Below, piece after piece: positions 56,707-64,000 of a stretch of 64,000 nt of DNA (the stretch's first letter is position 1; the number at the start of each line of letters is the position of its first letter). Source of the DNA: Pseudoselenomonas ruminantium (GTDB taxonomy: Bacteria > Bacillota > Negativicutes > Selenomonadales > Selenomonadaceae); assembly GCF_900142515.1 (NCBI RefSeq), contig NZ_FRBC01000001.1, forward strand, positions 8,115 through 72,114. Direction: 5' to 3'. The notes beneath the pieces were generated by a model. It worked only from the letters and a program-made list of their open reading frames with translations, searched no databases and had not been told where the DNA came from. A program made the position numbers and the translations under genes.

Positions 56707-58302
56707 GTGGAACTGGCTGGTTTTTTTACGCTGTATGAAGAGGCTTTTGCTCGATATCGGAGCGGGCAGTATGCTGAGGCTTGGGATCTGCTGCTGGCTT
56801 TTCAGAGAAAAAAGGGCATAAGGATTCTCTTGTGCGAGTTATTGAAAGCTTATATCCTGCGGGCACAAAAAAAGTATGTGTCAGAAATAGCTTGTCTGAA
56901 GGCTTTGGTGCATGATTTTGCAGATTGTGATGATAAGAAGCATCTGGCAGATGCTTATAGTTTGCTGGGGGAAGCTCAGCGGATGCTCGGAGAAAGCAGG
57001 GAAGCAGTAGCATCTTTTACCGCATCAGCCCGGATAGAACCTGATGCGGTAAAGAAATTGACAGAAGTCAGCAATGCTATTTTTTCGGCGAATGCCATAG
57101 CCGATTGGGAAGCCGGGCAGATGCAGGAGCTGTACAGCCTTTATCGTCATTACTTAGGGGCGTTGTCCATCGTTCCCTATCCACGGGTTGATTGGCAGCA
57201 TAAGAAAATACGGCTGGGATATTTGTCAGCCGATTTACGGAATCATGCTGTGGGGCAGTTTGTGAAGCCATTCTTCTTTGCCTTTGCTCAGGAATCATTT
57301 GAGGTTTACGTGTATCAGCTCAATAAGGATGAGGACTTGGTGACAAGGGAACTGCAGCGTGCGCCCGTTGTCTGGAGGAATTTGACAGGAAAAAACTGGG
57401 CCGGTATTGCAGCTGCTGTTCACGCGGATGAAATCGATATCCTGCTGGAGCTGGGGGGACATACCGCTTGCAACGCTTTGCCGGTTCTGGCATATCATCC
57501 GGCATATATACAAATATCCGGCATTGGCTATTTCAATAGCATTGGTTTAGAGGATTGCGATGGTTTTTTGTCCGATGTGTATTGTTCGCCAGAACCGGCT
57601 TCACCGTATTTCACGGAGGAACTGTTGATCCTGCCGCATACGCACTTTTGTTATCAGCCGTATAAGGTTTTCCCCGAAGTTTCTCCGCCACCTGTTGCCA
57701 AAAATGATTATATAACTTTTGGCTCTTTCAATAATTTTGCCAAAGTCAATGATGAGATGTTGCTTATATGGCGGGAAATCCTGTTGCGGGTACCCGGGTC
57801 TCGTCTGTTGTTGAAACATCAGTTGCTGGGGACAGCAGAGGGCAGGGAGTATACGTTGCGCAGGTTGTCAAAACTCGGTCTGCCGGCTGGGCATATCGAC
57901 TTACGAAGTTATTCAGCGAATTATCTGCAGGAGTATGGGGCGGTGGATATTGCCCTCGATACGGAACCTTATACTGGTGGACTGACCACTTGTGAGGCAC
58001 TCTACATGGGAGTGCCGGTGGTGACGCTTGCCGGCAACCGGCATGGTGCGCGCTTTGGTTTAAGCTTCCTGTCTAATGTGGGCTTGGGAGAGCTGGCAGC
58101 TAAAAGCCGGGAAGAATACGTAGATATCGCGGTTGCATTGGCAGAGGACAGGGAGCTGCTGGCAGCTTTGCGGCAAAATCTCCGGCAGATGCTGCAGTCT
58201 TCGCCGTTGATGAACCCTGAAACCTACATGGAAGATTTGGAGAATTTATATTGCCATCTGTTGAACAAATATTGCAGGAATAGAAATGTCAGTGTCGAAT
58301 AA
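56707..58302 (+). CDS. GT41-type (SPINDLY/OGT-like) glycosyltransferase
   Basis: About 531 residues from a GTG at 56707 (GGGGGGTGG just upstream); an in-frame ATG at 56692 lies in that G-rich SD. N-terminal ~140 residues contain helical TPR-like repeats (YEEAFARYRSGQYAEAWDLL, ADAYSLLGEAQRMLGESREAV). The catalytic part has KIRLGYLSADLRNHAVGQF, EIDILLELGGHTA, ITFGSFNNFAKVND and DIALDTEPYTGGLTTCEALYMGVPVV, the GT41 core that uses UDP-sugars on Ser/Thr of proteins. No flagellin or obvious acceptor is adjacent. Cytosolic. Confidence 0.88.
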   Translation: MELAGFFTLYEEAFARYRSGQYAEAWDLLLAFQRKKGIRILLCELLKAYILRAQKKYVSEIACLKALVHDFADCDDKKHLADAYSLLGEAQRMLGESREAVASFTASARIEPDAVKKLTEVSNAIFSANAIADWEAGQMQELYSLYRHYLGALSIVPYPRVDWQHKKIRLGYLSADLRNHAVGQFVKPFFFAFAQESFEVYVYQLNKDEDLVTRELQRAPVVWRNLTGKNWAGIAAAVHADEIDILLELGGHTACNALPVLAYHPAYIQISGIGYFNSIGLEDCDGFLSDVYCSPEPASPYFTEELLILPHTHFCYQPYKVFPEVSPPPVAKNDYITFGSFNNFAKVNDEMLLIWREILLRVPGSRLLLKHQLLGTAEGREYTLRRLSKLGLPAGHIDLRSYSANYLQEYGAVDIALDTEPYTGGLTTCEALYMGVPVVTLAGNRHGARFGLSFLSNVGLGELAAKSREEYVDIAVALAEDRELLAALRQNLRQMLQSSPLMNPETYMEDLENLYCHLLNKYCRNRNVSVE

Positions 58303-58366
58303 GCAAAAGAAAGAAGAGTCTCAATAATCGGATAGAGATATTGAAGATGGTTTGGAGGGATATGTC

Positions 58367-60142
58367 ATGTCACTGAAGGGTCGATTTGTGTTGATGGCTG
58401 TAGGCATAGCAGTGCTGACAACCATCTGCGTCAGCGCGGCGTTTATCGTAAGCCTGCAAGCGGAGTCCGAGCGGCAGGTTATGGCGGTACGGCAGACCTT
58501 GACACAGGATGTGGAACGTGAACTGAAGGTGGAGACCGAGACGGCGATTTCTTTGATCAAGACGGTATATGATCGCCAGCAAAAGGGTGAACTCACCGAG
58601 GAGCAGGCACGAAAAGAAGCGGCTGATATGGTGAGGAATTTGCGTTATGATGATGGCAAGGGGTACTTCTGGGTCGATACATATGATGGTGTCAATGTGG
58701 TGCTCCTGGGACGCGATACCGAAGGAAAATCCCGCATTGACCTCACGGACCCGTCGGGTAAGCATTTCATCAAGGAAATGATTGAGAATGGCCGTAAGGA
58801 TGGTGGCGGCTATACGGATCTGATGTTTGCAAAACCCAATGAAACGACTCCCTTACCCAAGAGGAATTATACGGCTTCCTTTGCACCTTATCAGTGGGTA
58901 CTGGGTACTGGTGTCTGGATCGACTATATTGATAACCGCGTGGCTGAGGAGCAGGCCGCAGCTGATGAGGCTTTCAAATCTACTTTGATCAATACGCTGC
59001 TCATCAATATTGTTCTGCTGGCCATATTTTCCGGCGTGGGCTTGCTGGCGGCAAAATCCATTGTGGGGCCGCTGCACATCGTTACCACTCGTTTGGGAAT
59101 CATGGCAGAAGGAGATTTACGGGAGGATCATTCGCTGGAAGAAGTGTTCCATCGCAGTGATGAAATCGGTGAGATGAGCCGGGCCCTGCATACCTTGCAG
59201 ACGCATGTCAGCGAAATGATGCGCCAGATCATCGAATCAAGCCAGCAGGTAGCAGCTTCCAGCCAGCAGCTGACCAATAGTTCGGAGCAGTCGGCAGAGG
59301 TCAGCGGGACAGTTGCAGACAGTATCGTCAATGTGGCTGGTTCCTGCAGTGAGCAGTTTACGGAAGTCGAGAATGCCAGCACCAATATTGAAAGCCTGTC
59401 TGACAGCATGGAGCGGTTCAAGAAGACCATCGAGCATGCCGGCAAAGTGGTAGCGGAGGCCAAAGGCCAGGCTGACAGTGGCGAGCAGGCTGTTACGGGC
59501 GCTGTACGGCAGATGGAACTCATCGAGCAATCCGTGAGCCAGTCGGCACAGGTTATTGAAGAATTGGGCAAGGAATCGGATAAGATTGGCACGATTGTCG
59601 ATGCGATTTCTGAGATCGCCGAGCAGACGAACCTGTTGGCACTCAATGCGGCGATTGAAGCGGCCCGGGCTGGTGAGCATGGCCGCGGCTTCGCTGTCGT
59701 AGCTGATGAAGTCCGGAAGCTGGCTGAGCAATCCAGTTCGTCGGCAGGTGAGATCTCCAACCTGATCGGTTCTATCCAGGATAAGGCACGTAATGCTGTG
59801 TCGGTGATGCAGGATGGTGTGTCGCAGGTGCAGAATGGCGTAGGGGCTGTAAACGGTGCAGGCAACAGTTTCAAGGATATTGCCAGCATGGTGGAGCAGG
59901 TCGTGGATGAAACGGCGGAAATGGAGCGCACGGTGATCAGTCTGGCCAATAATACCAGCACCATCTATGCTGCTGTCAATAAGATCAGTGAGATGAGCCG
60001 GAACGTGGCGGGAGAAGCTGAATCTGTATCAGCAGCTACCGAGGAACAGACGGCAACCATGAATGAGATTGCCAGTGCCAGCCGCCGGCTTACGGAAATG
60101 GCCAACGGCATGGAGAGTGCCGTGGAGAAATTCAAGATTTGA
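58367..60142 (+). CDS. Methyl-accepting chemotaxis protein with Cache sensor
   Basis: 591 residues. TM1 (about 8-28), a periplasmic single Cache domain ([40 protein letters not shown]), TM2 (about 208-228), HAMP, and a long methyl-accepting coiled coil with the conserved hairpin [36 protein letters not shown]. Ligand probably a small organic acid, as for many Cache receptors; not shown. ATG 58367 is 8 bases from GGAGGG. Confidence 0.93.
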   Translation: MSLKGRFVLMAVGIAVLTTICVSAAFIVSLQAESERQVMAVRQTLTQDVERELKVETETAISLIKTVYDRQQKGELTEEQARKEAADMVRNLRYDDGKGYFWVDTYDGVNVVLLGRDTEGKSRIDLTDPSGKHFIKEMIENGRKDGGGYTDLMFAKPNETTPLPKRNYTASFAPYQWVLGTGVWIDYIDNRVAEEQAAADEAFKSTLINTLLINIVLLAIFSGVGLLAAKSIVGPLHIVTTRLGIMAEGDLREDHSLEEVFHRSDEIGEMSRALHTLQTHVSEMMRQIIESSQQVAASSQQLTNSSEQSAEVSGTVADSIVNVAGSCSEQFTEVENASTNIESLSDSMERFKKTIEHAGKVVAEAKGQADSGEQAVTGAVRQMELIEQSVSQSAQVIEELGKESDKIGTIVDAISEIAEQTNLLALNAAIEAARAGEHGRGFAVVADEVRKLAEQSSSSAGEISNLIGSIQDKARNAVSVMQDGVSQVQNGVGAVNGAGNSFKDIASMVEQVVDETAEMERTVISLANNTSTIYAAVNKISEMSRNVAGEAESVSAATEEQTATMNEIASASRRLTEMANGMESAVEKFKI

Positions 60143-60153
60143 GTGTCAATTGC

Positions 60154-60196
60154 TTGCATTTTTCGTTTCAGGGCGTATAATGAAGTTGTAACTTCA
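60154..60196 (+). promoter_or_regulatory. Promoter of the thi operon
   Basis: -35 TTGCAT (60154-60159), 16-base spacer, -10 TATAAT (60176-60181). A small palindrome GAAGTT-GT-AACTTC (60183-60196) covers the start point. Confidence 0.65.
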
Positions 60197-60299
60197 TAGC
60201 AAGGGGAGCTTGCGGCGTGAGCACAGCAGGCTGAGAGGAGGCTCAAGGTCTCGACCCATAACCTGATTTGGATAATGCCAACGTAGGGAGGTGCAAGTG
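60197..60299 (+). ncRNA. TPP riboswitch (THI element)
   Basis: Conserved blocks in order: GGGGAGC, GGCTGAGAGG, GACCCATAACCTGATTTGGA and TAATGCCAACGTAGGGAGGTG. It senses thiamine pyrophosphate and, with the terminator at 60311, shuts off the thi genes when TPP is plentiful. Confidence 0.96.
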
Positions 60300-60310
60300 A
60301 ACTGTATTTT

Positions 60311-60342
60311 AGGGACTGTCCAAGAAGGGCAGTCCCTTTTTG
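60311..60342 (+). terminator. Riboswitch-controlled terminator
   Basis: AGGGACTG-CC pairs with GG-CAGTCCCT, then TTTTT; 12 bases after the TPP aptamer and 23 before thiS. Confidence 0.9.
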
Positions 60343-60364
60343 GTGCGGAAAAGGAGGCGAAGAT

Positions 60365-60559
60365 ATGATACGGATAAATGGCAGGCAGGAGAAGGCCGCA
60401 GGCAAAAGCCTTGCGGACTGGCTCTGTCAGGCGGGATACAGCGGGCGGATGATTGCCGTGGAATATAATGGGGAGATCATTTCCGCGGAGCAGTATCCGC
60501 AGGTCAGCCTGCATGATGGCGATGTGGTGGAAATCGTCTGCTTTATGGGCGGCGGTTGA
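60365..60559 (+). CDS. thiS: Sulfur carrier protein ThiS
   Basis: 64-residue ubiquitin-fold carrier that brings sulfur as a C-terminal thiocarboxylate to thiazole synthesis. It ends in the required Gly-Gly (CFMGGG) and has the IRINGRQEKAAG..SLADWL opening and the VVEIVCFMGGG close. GGAGGCG SD; first gene after the riboswitch. Confidence 0.94.
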   Translation: MIRINGRQEKAAGKSLADWLCQAGYSGRMIAVEYNGEIISAEQYPQVSLHDGDVVEIVCFMGGG

Positions 60560-60580
60560 TGTTGATGGGAGGTTGATAGG

Positions 60581-61360
60581 ATGGAAAAAATGATGGATGA
60601 TTGTCTGGAACTGGGCGGTCAGAGGTTTCATTCCCGGTTCATCTTAGGTTCTGGCAAGTATTCCTTGCAGCTGATTGAAGCGGCTGTGCAGGATGCCGGG
60701 GCGGAGATCGTGACCTTGGCGGTGCGCCGTGCCAATACACAGGACAAGGAAAATATCCTGGATTATATCCCCAAGGGAGTGACGCTCCTGCCGAATACTT
60801 CCGGGGCACGCAATGCGGAGGAAGCAGTGCGCATTGCCAGACTGGCCCGGGCGATGGGCTGCGGGGATTTTGTCAAGATTGAGATCATGCGGGACAGCAA
60901 ATACCTGCTGCCGGATAATGGGGAAACCGTTAAAGCCACGGAAATGCTGGCCAAGGAAGGTTTTATCGTGCTTCCCTATATGTATCCGGACCTGAATGTG
61001 GCGCGGGAGCTGGTCAGTGCCGGAGCAGCTGCGGTAATGCCGCTGGCAGCCCCTATCGGTTCCAACAAGGGGCTGGCCACGAAGGAATTCATCCAGATCC
61101 TCATTGATGAGATTGACCTGCCCGTTATCGTGGATGCAGGGATTGGTGCGCCCTCGCAGGCCTGTGAGGCCATGGAGATGGGGGCGGCAGCAATCATGGC
61201 GAATACAGCCCTGGCGACGGCAGGGAATCTGCCGCTGATGGCGGCAGCCTTCAAGGAAGCTATTGTCGCCGGACGCAAGGCGTATCTGGCAGGCTTGGGC
61301 CGTGTGCTCACCCGCGGGGCAGAAGCTTCCGATCCCTTGACTGGTTTTCTGCATGATTGA
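60581..61360 (+). CDS. thiG: Thiazole synthase ThiG
   Basis: Joins deoxyxylulose phosphate, dehydroglycine and ThiS sulfur to the thiazole. 259 residues, TIM barrel; Schiff-base Lys is K99 in GDFVKIEI; phosphate loops include [11 protein letters not shown] and [17 protein letters not shown]. It follows thiS by 21 bases and works with ThiH, which provides dehydroglycine in anaerobes. Confidence 0.96.
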   Translation: MEKMMDDCLELGGQRFHSRFILGSGKYSLQLIEAAVQDAGAEIVTLAVRRANTQDKENILDYIPKGVTLLPNTSGARNAEEAVRIARLARAMGCGDFVKIEIMRDSKYLLPDNGETVKATEMLAKEGFIVLPYMYPDLNVARELVSAGAAAVMPLAAPIGSNKGLATKEFIQILIDEIDLPVIVDAGIGAPSQACEAMEMGAAAIMANTALATAGNLPLMAAAFKEAIVAGRKAYLAGLGRVLTRGAEASDPLTGFLHD

Positions 61361-61372
61361 GGGGGGCTGAAC

Positions 61373-62626
61373 ATGGCAGAAAATAATTTTTTGGTGGATT
61401 CGGCGCGTTTGGGGGAAAGGGCTTTGCAGCGCAAGCATGAATTGGAGAACAATCCCGCCAGCCGCAGAAGCCCGCTGGCGTATTTTCCGGGGATGGAACA
61501 GCTGGATTCTCCTGTGGAAGAGGCCGTGCTTCAGGAGATGGAGGACTACGATTGCAGCCGCTATACTGCCGTGGATGTGCGGCGGGCTTTGGCGCATCAA
61601 AATTGTTCCCGGGAGGATTTCAAGGCTTTGCTGTCGCCAGCGGCAGCGCCTTTCCTTGAAGAGATGGCACAGCGTGCCCAACGGGAGACCAGTCGCCATT
61701 TCGGCAATACGGTGTATCTGTTCACACCGCTCTATATTGCCAATTACTGCGAGAATTACTGCGTCTACTGCGGTTTCAACTGTTACAACGATATCCGGCG
61801 CCTGCAGCTGGATGAAGCGCAGATTGAGCATGAGATGCAGGTCATTGCCGCAAGCGGCATGGAAGAGATCCTGCTGTTGACGGGAGAGAGCCAGCAGAAG
61901 AGCAATCTGGAATACATCGGCAAGGCCTGCAAGCTGGCCCGGAAGTATTTCCGCAATGTGGGGCTGGAAATCTATCCGGTCAATACGGAGGACTATCGTT
62001 ACCTGCATGCGTGTGGTGCCGATTATGTGACGGTCTTTCAGGAGACTTACAATCTGGAGCAGTACGAGAAACTGCATCTCTTAGGCCATAAGCGGGTGTT
62101 CCCCTATCGCTTTGCGGCGCAGGAGCGGGCCTTGCGTGGCGGTATGCGGGGGGTGGGTTTTTCGGCGCTTTTGGGATTGTCCGACTTCCGCAAGGACGCG
62201 TTAGCCACGGCGCTCCATGTCTGGTATCTGCAGCGCCGCTATCCCTGGGCAGAATTTTCCCTGTCCTGCCCGAGGCTGCGACCTATCGTCAACAACGATA
62301 AGATCACGCCGCAGGGCATAGGGGAGCGGGAACTCTGTCAGGTGCTTTGCGCCTACCGGATCTTCCTGCCCTTTGCCGGGATTACGGTTTCTTCCCGGGA
62401 GACGGCCTCTTTCCGCAATGGCATTGCCAGGATCTGTGCCACGAAGATTTCTGCGGGGGTGTCCACAGGCATTGGCGATCATGAGGAAAAATATGATGGT
62501 CATCAGGAAGGCAAGGCTGGTGATGAACAGTTTGCCATCGCTGACAGCCGCAGCATTACGGCCATGTATGCGGACATGAGCGGCGAGGGACTGCAGCCGG
62601 TGCTCAATGATTATGTCTATGTGTGA
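61373..62626 (+). CDS. thiH: 2-iminoacetate synthase ThiH (radical SAM)
   Basis: Cleaves tyrosine to dehydroglycine and p-cresol. 417 residues. The radical-SAM cluster Cys residues are C126, C130, C133 (NYCENYCVYCGFNC). Biotin/thiamin-associated C-terminal domain follows (SRETASFRNGIARICATKISAGVSTGIG). Use of ThiH rather than the O2-dependent ThiO fits an anaerobe. Twelve bases after thiG; the next gene overlaps its end. Confidence 0.95.
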   Translation: MAENNFLVDSARLGERALQRKHELENNPASRRSPLAYFPGMEQLDSPVEEAVLQEMEDYDCSRYTAVDVRRALAHQNCSREDFKALLSPAAAPFLEEMAQRAQRETSRHFGNTVYLFTPLYIANYCENYCVYCGFNCYNDIRRLQLDEAQIEHEMQVIAASGMEEILLLTGESQQKSNLEYIGKACKLARKYFRNVGLEIYPVNTEDYRYLHACGADYVTVFQETYNLEQYEKLHLLGHKRVFPYRFAAQERALRGGMRGVGFSALLGLSDFRKDALATALHVWYLQRRYPWAEFSLSCPRLRPIVNNDKITPQGIGERELCQVLCAYRIFLPFAGITVSSRETASFRNGIARICATKISAGVSTGIGDHEEKYDGHQEGKAGDEQFAIADSRSITAMYADMSGEGLQPVLNDYVYV

Positions 62627-63212
62627 AAGAATGGATTGGAAAGATATTTTGGCGGTGACGAACCGAACGCTTTGTGCAGGGGATTTTTTGCCGCAGCTGG
62701 ACAGGGTGGCCCGTGGCCAGCCCAAGGCTGTTATCCTGCGGGAGAAGGATCTGCCTGCGGAGGCTTATCGGGATTTGGCAGGTGAAGCGCAAGAGATCTG
62801 TCGCCAGTATGCGGTGCCTTTGTATCTGCACAGTTTTTCGCAGGTGGCTGACGCGGTGTCTGCTGATGGCCTGCATATGCCGCTGCCGAAGTTGCGGCAG
62901 CTAGCGGCAGACAGGCGGCAGGATTGGAAAGTCCTGGGGACTTCCTGTCATAGCGTGGAAGATGTGCAGGAAGCCGTGGCGTCAGGCTGCACCTATATTG
63001 TCGCCGGGCATATCTATGAAACGGACTGCAAGCAAGGTCTGCCGGGCAGGGGACTGGCTTTTTTGCAGGCGGCTTGTCAGGCAGCAGGTGATGTGCCGGT
63101 CTATGCCATTGGCGGCATCACGCCGGAGCGCCTGCCCGAGGTACTGGCAGCCGGGGCCGCAGGAGCTTGTGTGATGAGTGGCATGATGAAGGTTTCATCA
63201 TGGTGGAGGTAA
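62607..63212 (+). CDS. TenI/ThiE-family protein (thiazole tautomerase or thiamine phosphate synthase)
   Basis: 201 residues, TIM barrel of the ThiE/TenI superfamily. AGHIYETDCKQGLPGRG resembles TenI (thiazole tautomerase) rather than ThiE, which has a different phosphate loop; AIGGITPERLPEVLAAGA is common to both. So the tautomerase role fits best, with thiamine phosphate synthase activity possible. The exact start is open (three in-frame ATGs, 62607-62631); the first overlaps thiH by 20 bases. Confidence 0.8.
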   Translation: MIMSMCERMDWKDILAVTNRTLCAGDFLPQLDRVARGQPKAVILREKDLPAEAYRDLAGEAQEICRQYAVPLYLHSFSQVADAVSADGLHMPLPKLRQLAADRRQDWKVLGTSCHSVEDVQEAVASGCTYIVAGHIYETDCKQGLPGRGLAFLQAACQAAGDVPVYAIGGITPERLPEVLAAGAAGACVMSGMMKVSSWWR

Positions 63213-63216
63213 ACTT

Positions 63217-63960
63217 ATGGTTTTGGATCAGGAAGAACAGGAACGCTATGCGCGGCAGATCATGCTGCCGGATTTTGGCGAGGCAGGGCAGAAAAAGCTG
63301 CAAGATGCCCGGGTGCTGGTAATCGGCGCAGGGGGGCTGGGGTCTCCCGCTGCTTTTTATCTGGCTGCTGCCGGAATCGGCACGGTGGGGCTGGCGGATT
63401 TTGATCGGGTGGATCTGTCGAATCTGCAGCGGCAGCTGCTGCATACTACGGCGGATTTGGGGCGGCGCAAGATTGACAGCGGCAGGGAGAGCCTGCAGGC
63501 GTTGAATCCATCCCTGCAGGTGCCGTTGTATGATGAGCCTGTCACGCGGGCATCGCTGCTGTCTGTCCTGCAGAGCGAGTCTTATGATATGGTGGTGGAT
63601 GCAGTAGATGATCCGCTGACGAAATTTGCCATCAATGATGCCTGTGTGGAAATGCAGGTGCCATATGTTCATGGAGGAATCCTGAAATATCAAGGGCAAC
63701 TTATGACCTATGTACCCGGAAGCCCCTGCCTGCGCTGCCTGTTTCCGGAAGCTCCGGCGGGCCGTGGCGGGAAGAATGGCGTATTGGGGGCTGTGCCGGG
63801 GGTAATCGGCAGCCTGCAGGCCACGGAGGTCATAAAGTATCTGCTGGGGATAGGAGAACTTTTGACCGGACGATTGCTGACCTATGACTCCCTGAGCATG
63901 GCATTCCGCATGGTCAATATTCCCCAGCGCCCTCATTGTGCCTGCGGTAATCTGTCTTGA
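63217..63960 (+). CDS. thiF: Adenylyltransferase ThiF
   Basis: Activates the ThiS C-terminus with ATP. 247 residues, E1-like fold: nucleotide loop GAGGLGS (37-43), DFDRVDLSNLQRQLLHTTADLG and DAVDDPLTKFAINDAC; the Cys pairs CLRC and CAC are suited to a structural zinc. MoeB is the close alternative, but the operon decides for ThiF. Starts 4 bases after the preceding gene. The last 40 bases of the window hold nothing I can name. Confidence 0.92.
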   Translation: MVLDQEEQERYARQIMLPDFGEAGQKKLQDARVLVIGAGGLGSPAAFYLAAAGIGTVGLADFDRVDLSNLQRQLLHTTADLGRRKIDSGRESLQALNPSLQVPLYDEPVTRASLLSVLQSESYDMVVDAVDDPLTKFAINDACVEMQVPYVHGGILKYQGQLMTYVPGSPCLRCLFPEAPAGRGGKNGVLGAVPGVIGSLQATEVIKYLLGIGELLTGRLLTYDSLSMAFRMVNIPQRPHCACGNLS

Positions 63961-64000
63961 CAGGAAAAATCTTCAATGCTAACATAAGCATAGGTATAGC

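Overview
The window looks like the chromosome of a diderm Firmicute of the class Negativicutes, most likely a Selenomonas-type organism. Signs of a Firmicute are sigma-A promoters, strong GGAGG Shine-Dalgarno (SD) sites, LicT-type RNA antiterminator targets (RAT) and a LacI/CcpA-style operator set. Signs of an outer membrane are a two-partner secretion pair, a classical autotransporter and an SLH-domain porin of the kind that ties the Negativicute outer membrane to peptidoglycan. The naming of the taxon is an inference from this mix, not from a marker gene search.

Layout. 0.3-7 kb: an MFS transporter facing away from a complete Leloir set (galK, galE, galT) and its LacI-family regulator, with AAACGTTT-type operators in front of galK and galE. 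7-10 kb: a secreted SGNH hydrolase and an HD-GYP protein with a degenerate receiver. 9.8-16.9 kb: a TpsA/TpsB secretion pair and a membrane-bound LuxR regulator. 17-28 kb: a beta-glucoside regulon. It holds the antiterminator licT, an SLH porin, a periplasmic GH3 beta-glucosidase and an esterase; then, beyond a small XRE/ImmA operon on the other strand, a PTS permease (EIIBCA) and a GH1 phospho-beta-glucosidase. Four RAT elements link these genes. 28.3-30.1 kb: rpsB-tsf. 30.2-45.8 kb: an accessory island between tsf and pyrH, with a metalloprotease-like autotransporter, a transposase remnant, an uncharacterised minus-strand cluster (three paralogues sharing an N-terminal module, a Ycf46-like AAA+ ATPase, a zinc-ribbon protein, a glycine-zipper protein and a tiny membrane protein), an orphan HicB, a decayed RNase H gene, HTH regulators and a Ser/Thr kinase-HTH pair. 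45.8-54.4 kb: pyrH-frr-ferredoxin and uppS-cdsA-dxr-rseP-ispG-proS. 54.4-60.2 kb: a dicarboxylate/glutamate symporter, a VanX-type dipeptidase lipoprotein, a GT41 glycosyltransferase and a chemoreceptor. 60.2-64 kb: a TPP riboswitch and thiS-thiG-thiH-tenI-thiF.

The most interesting signal is in the beta-glucoside leaders. Only the first PTS RAT overlaps a normal intrinsic terminator. In the other three the last two C residues of the RAT start a perfect 11-14 bp hairpin that buries the SD of the next start codon. Upstream of licT that SD belongs to a 10-codon leader peptide whose stop codon lies in the 5' arm of a strong terminator. This suggests that LicT here controls translation start as well as termination, and that licT is autoregulated through a translated leader. 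The second candidate is the AAA+/three-paralogue cluster in the tsf-pyrH island.
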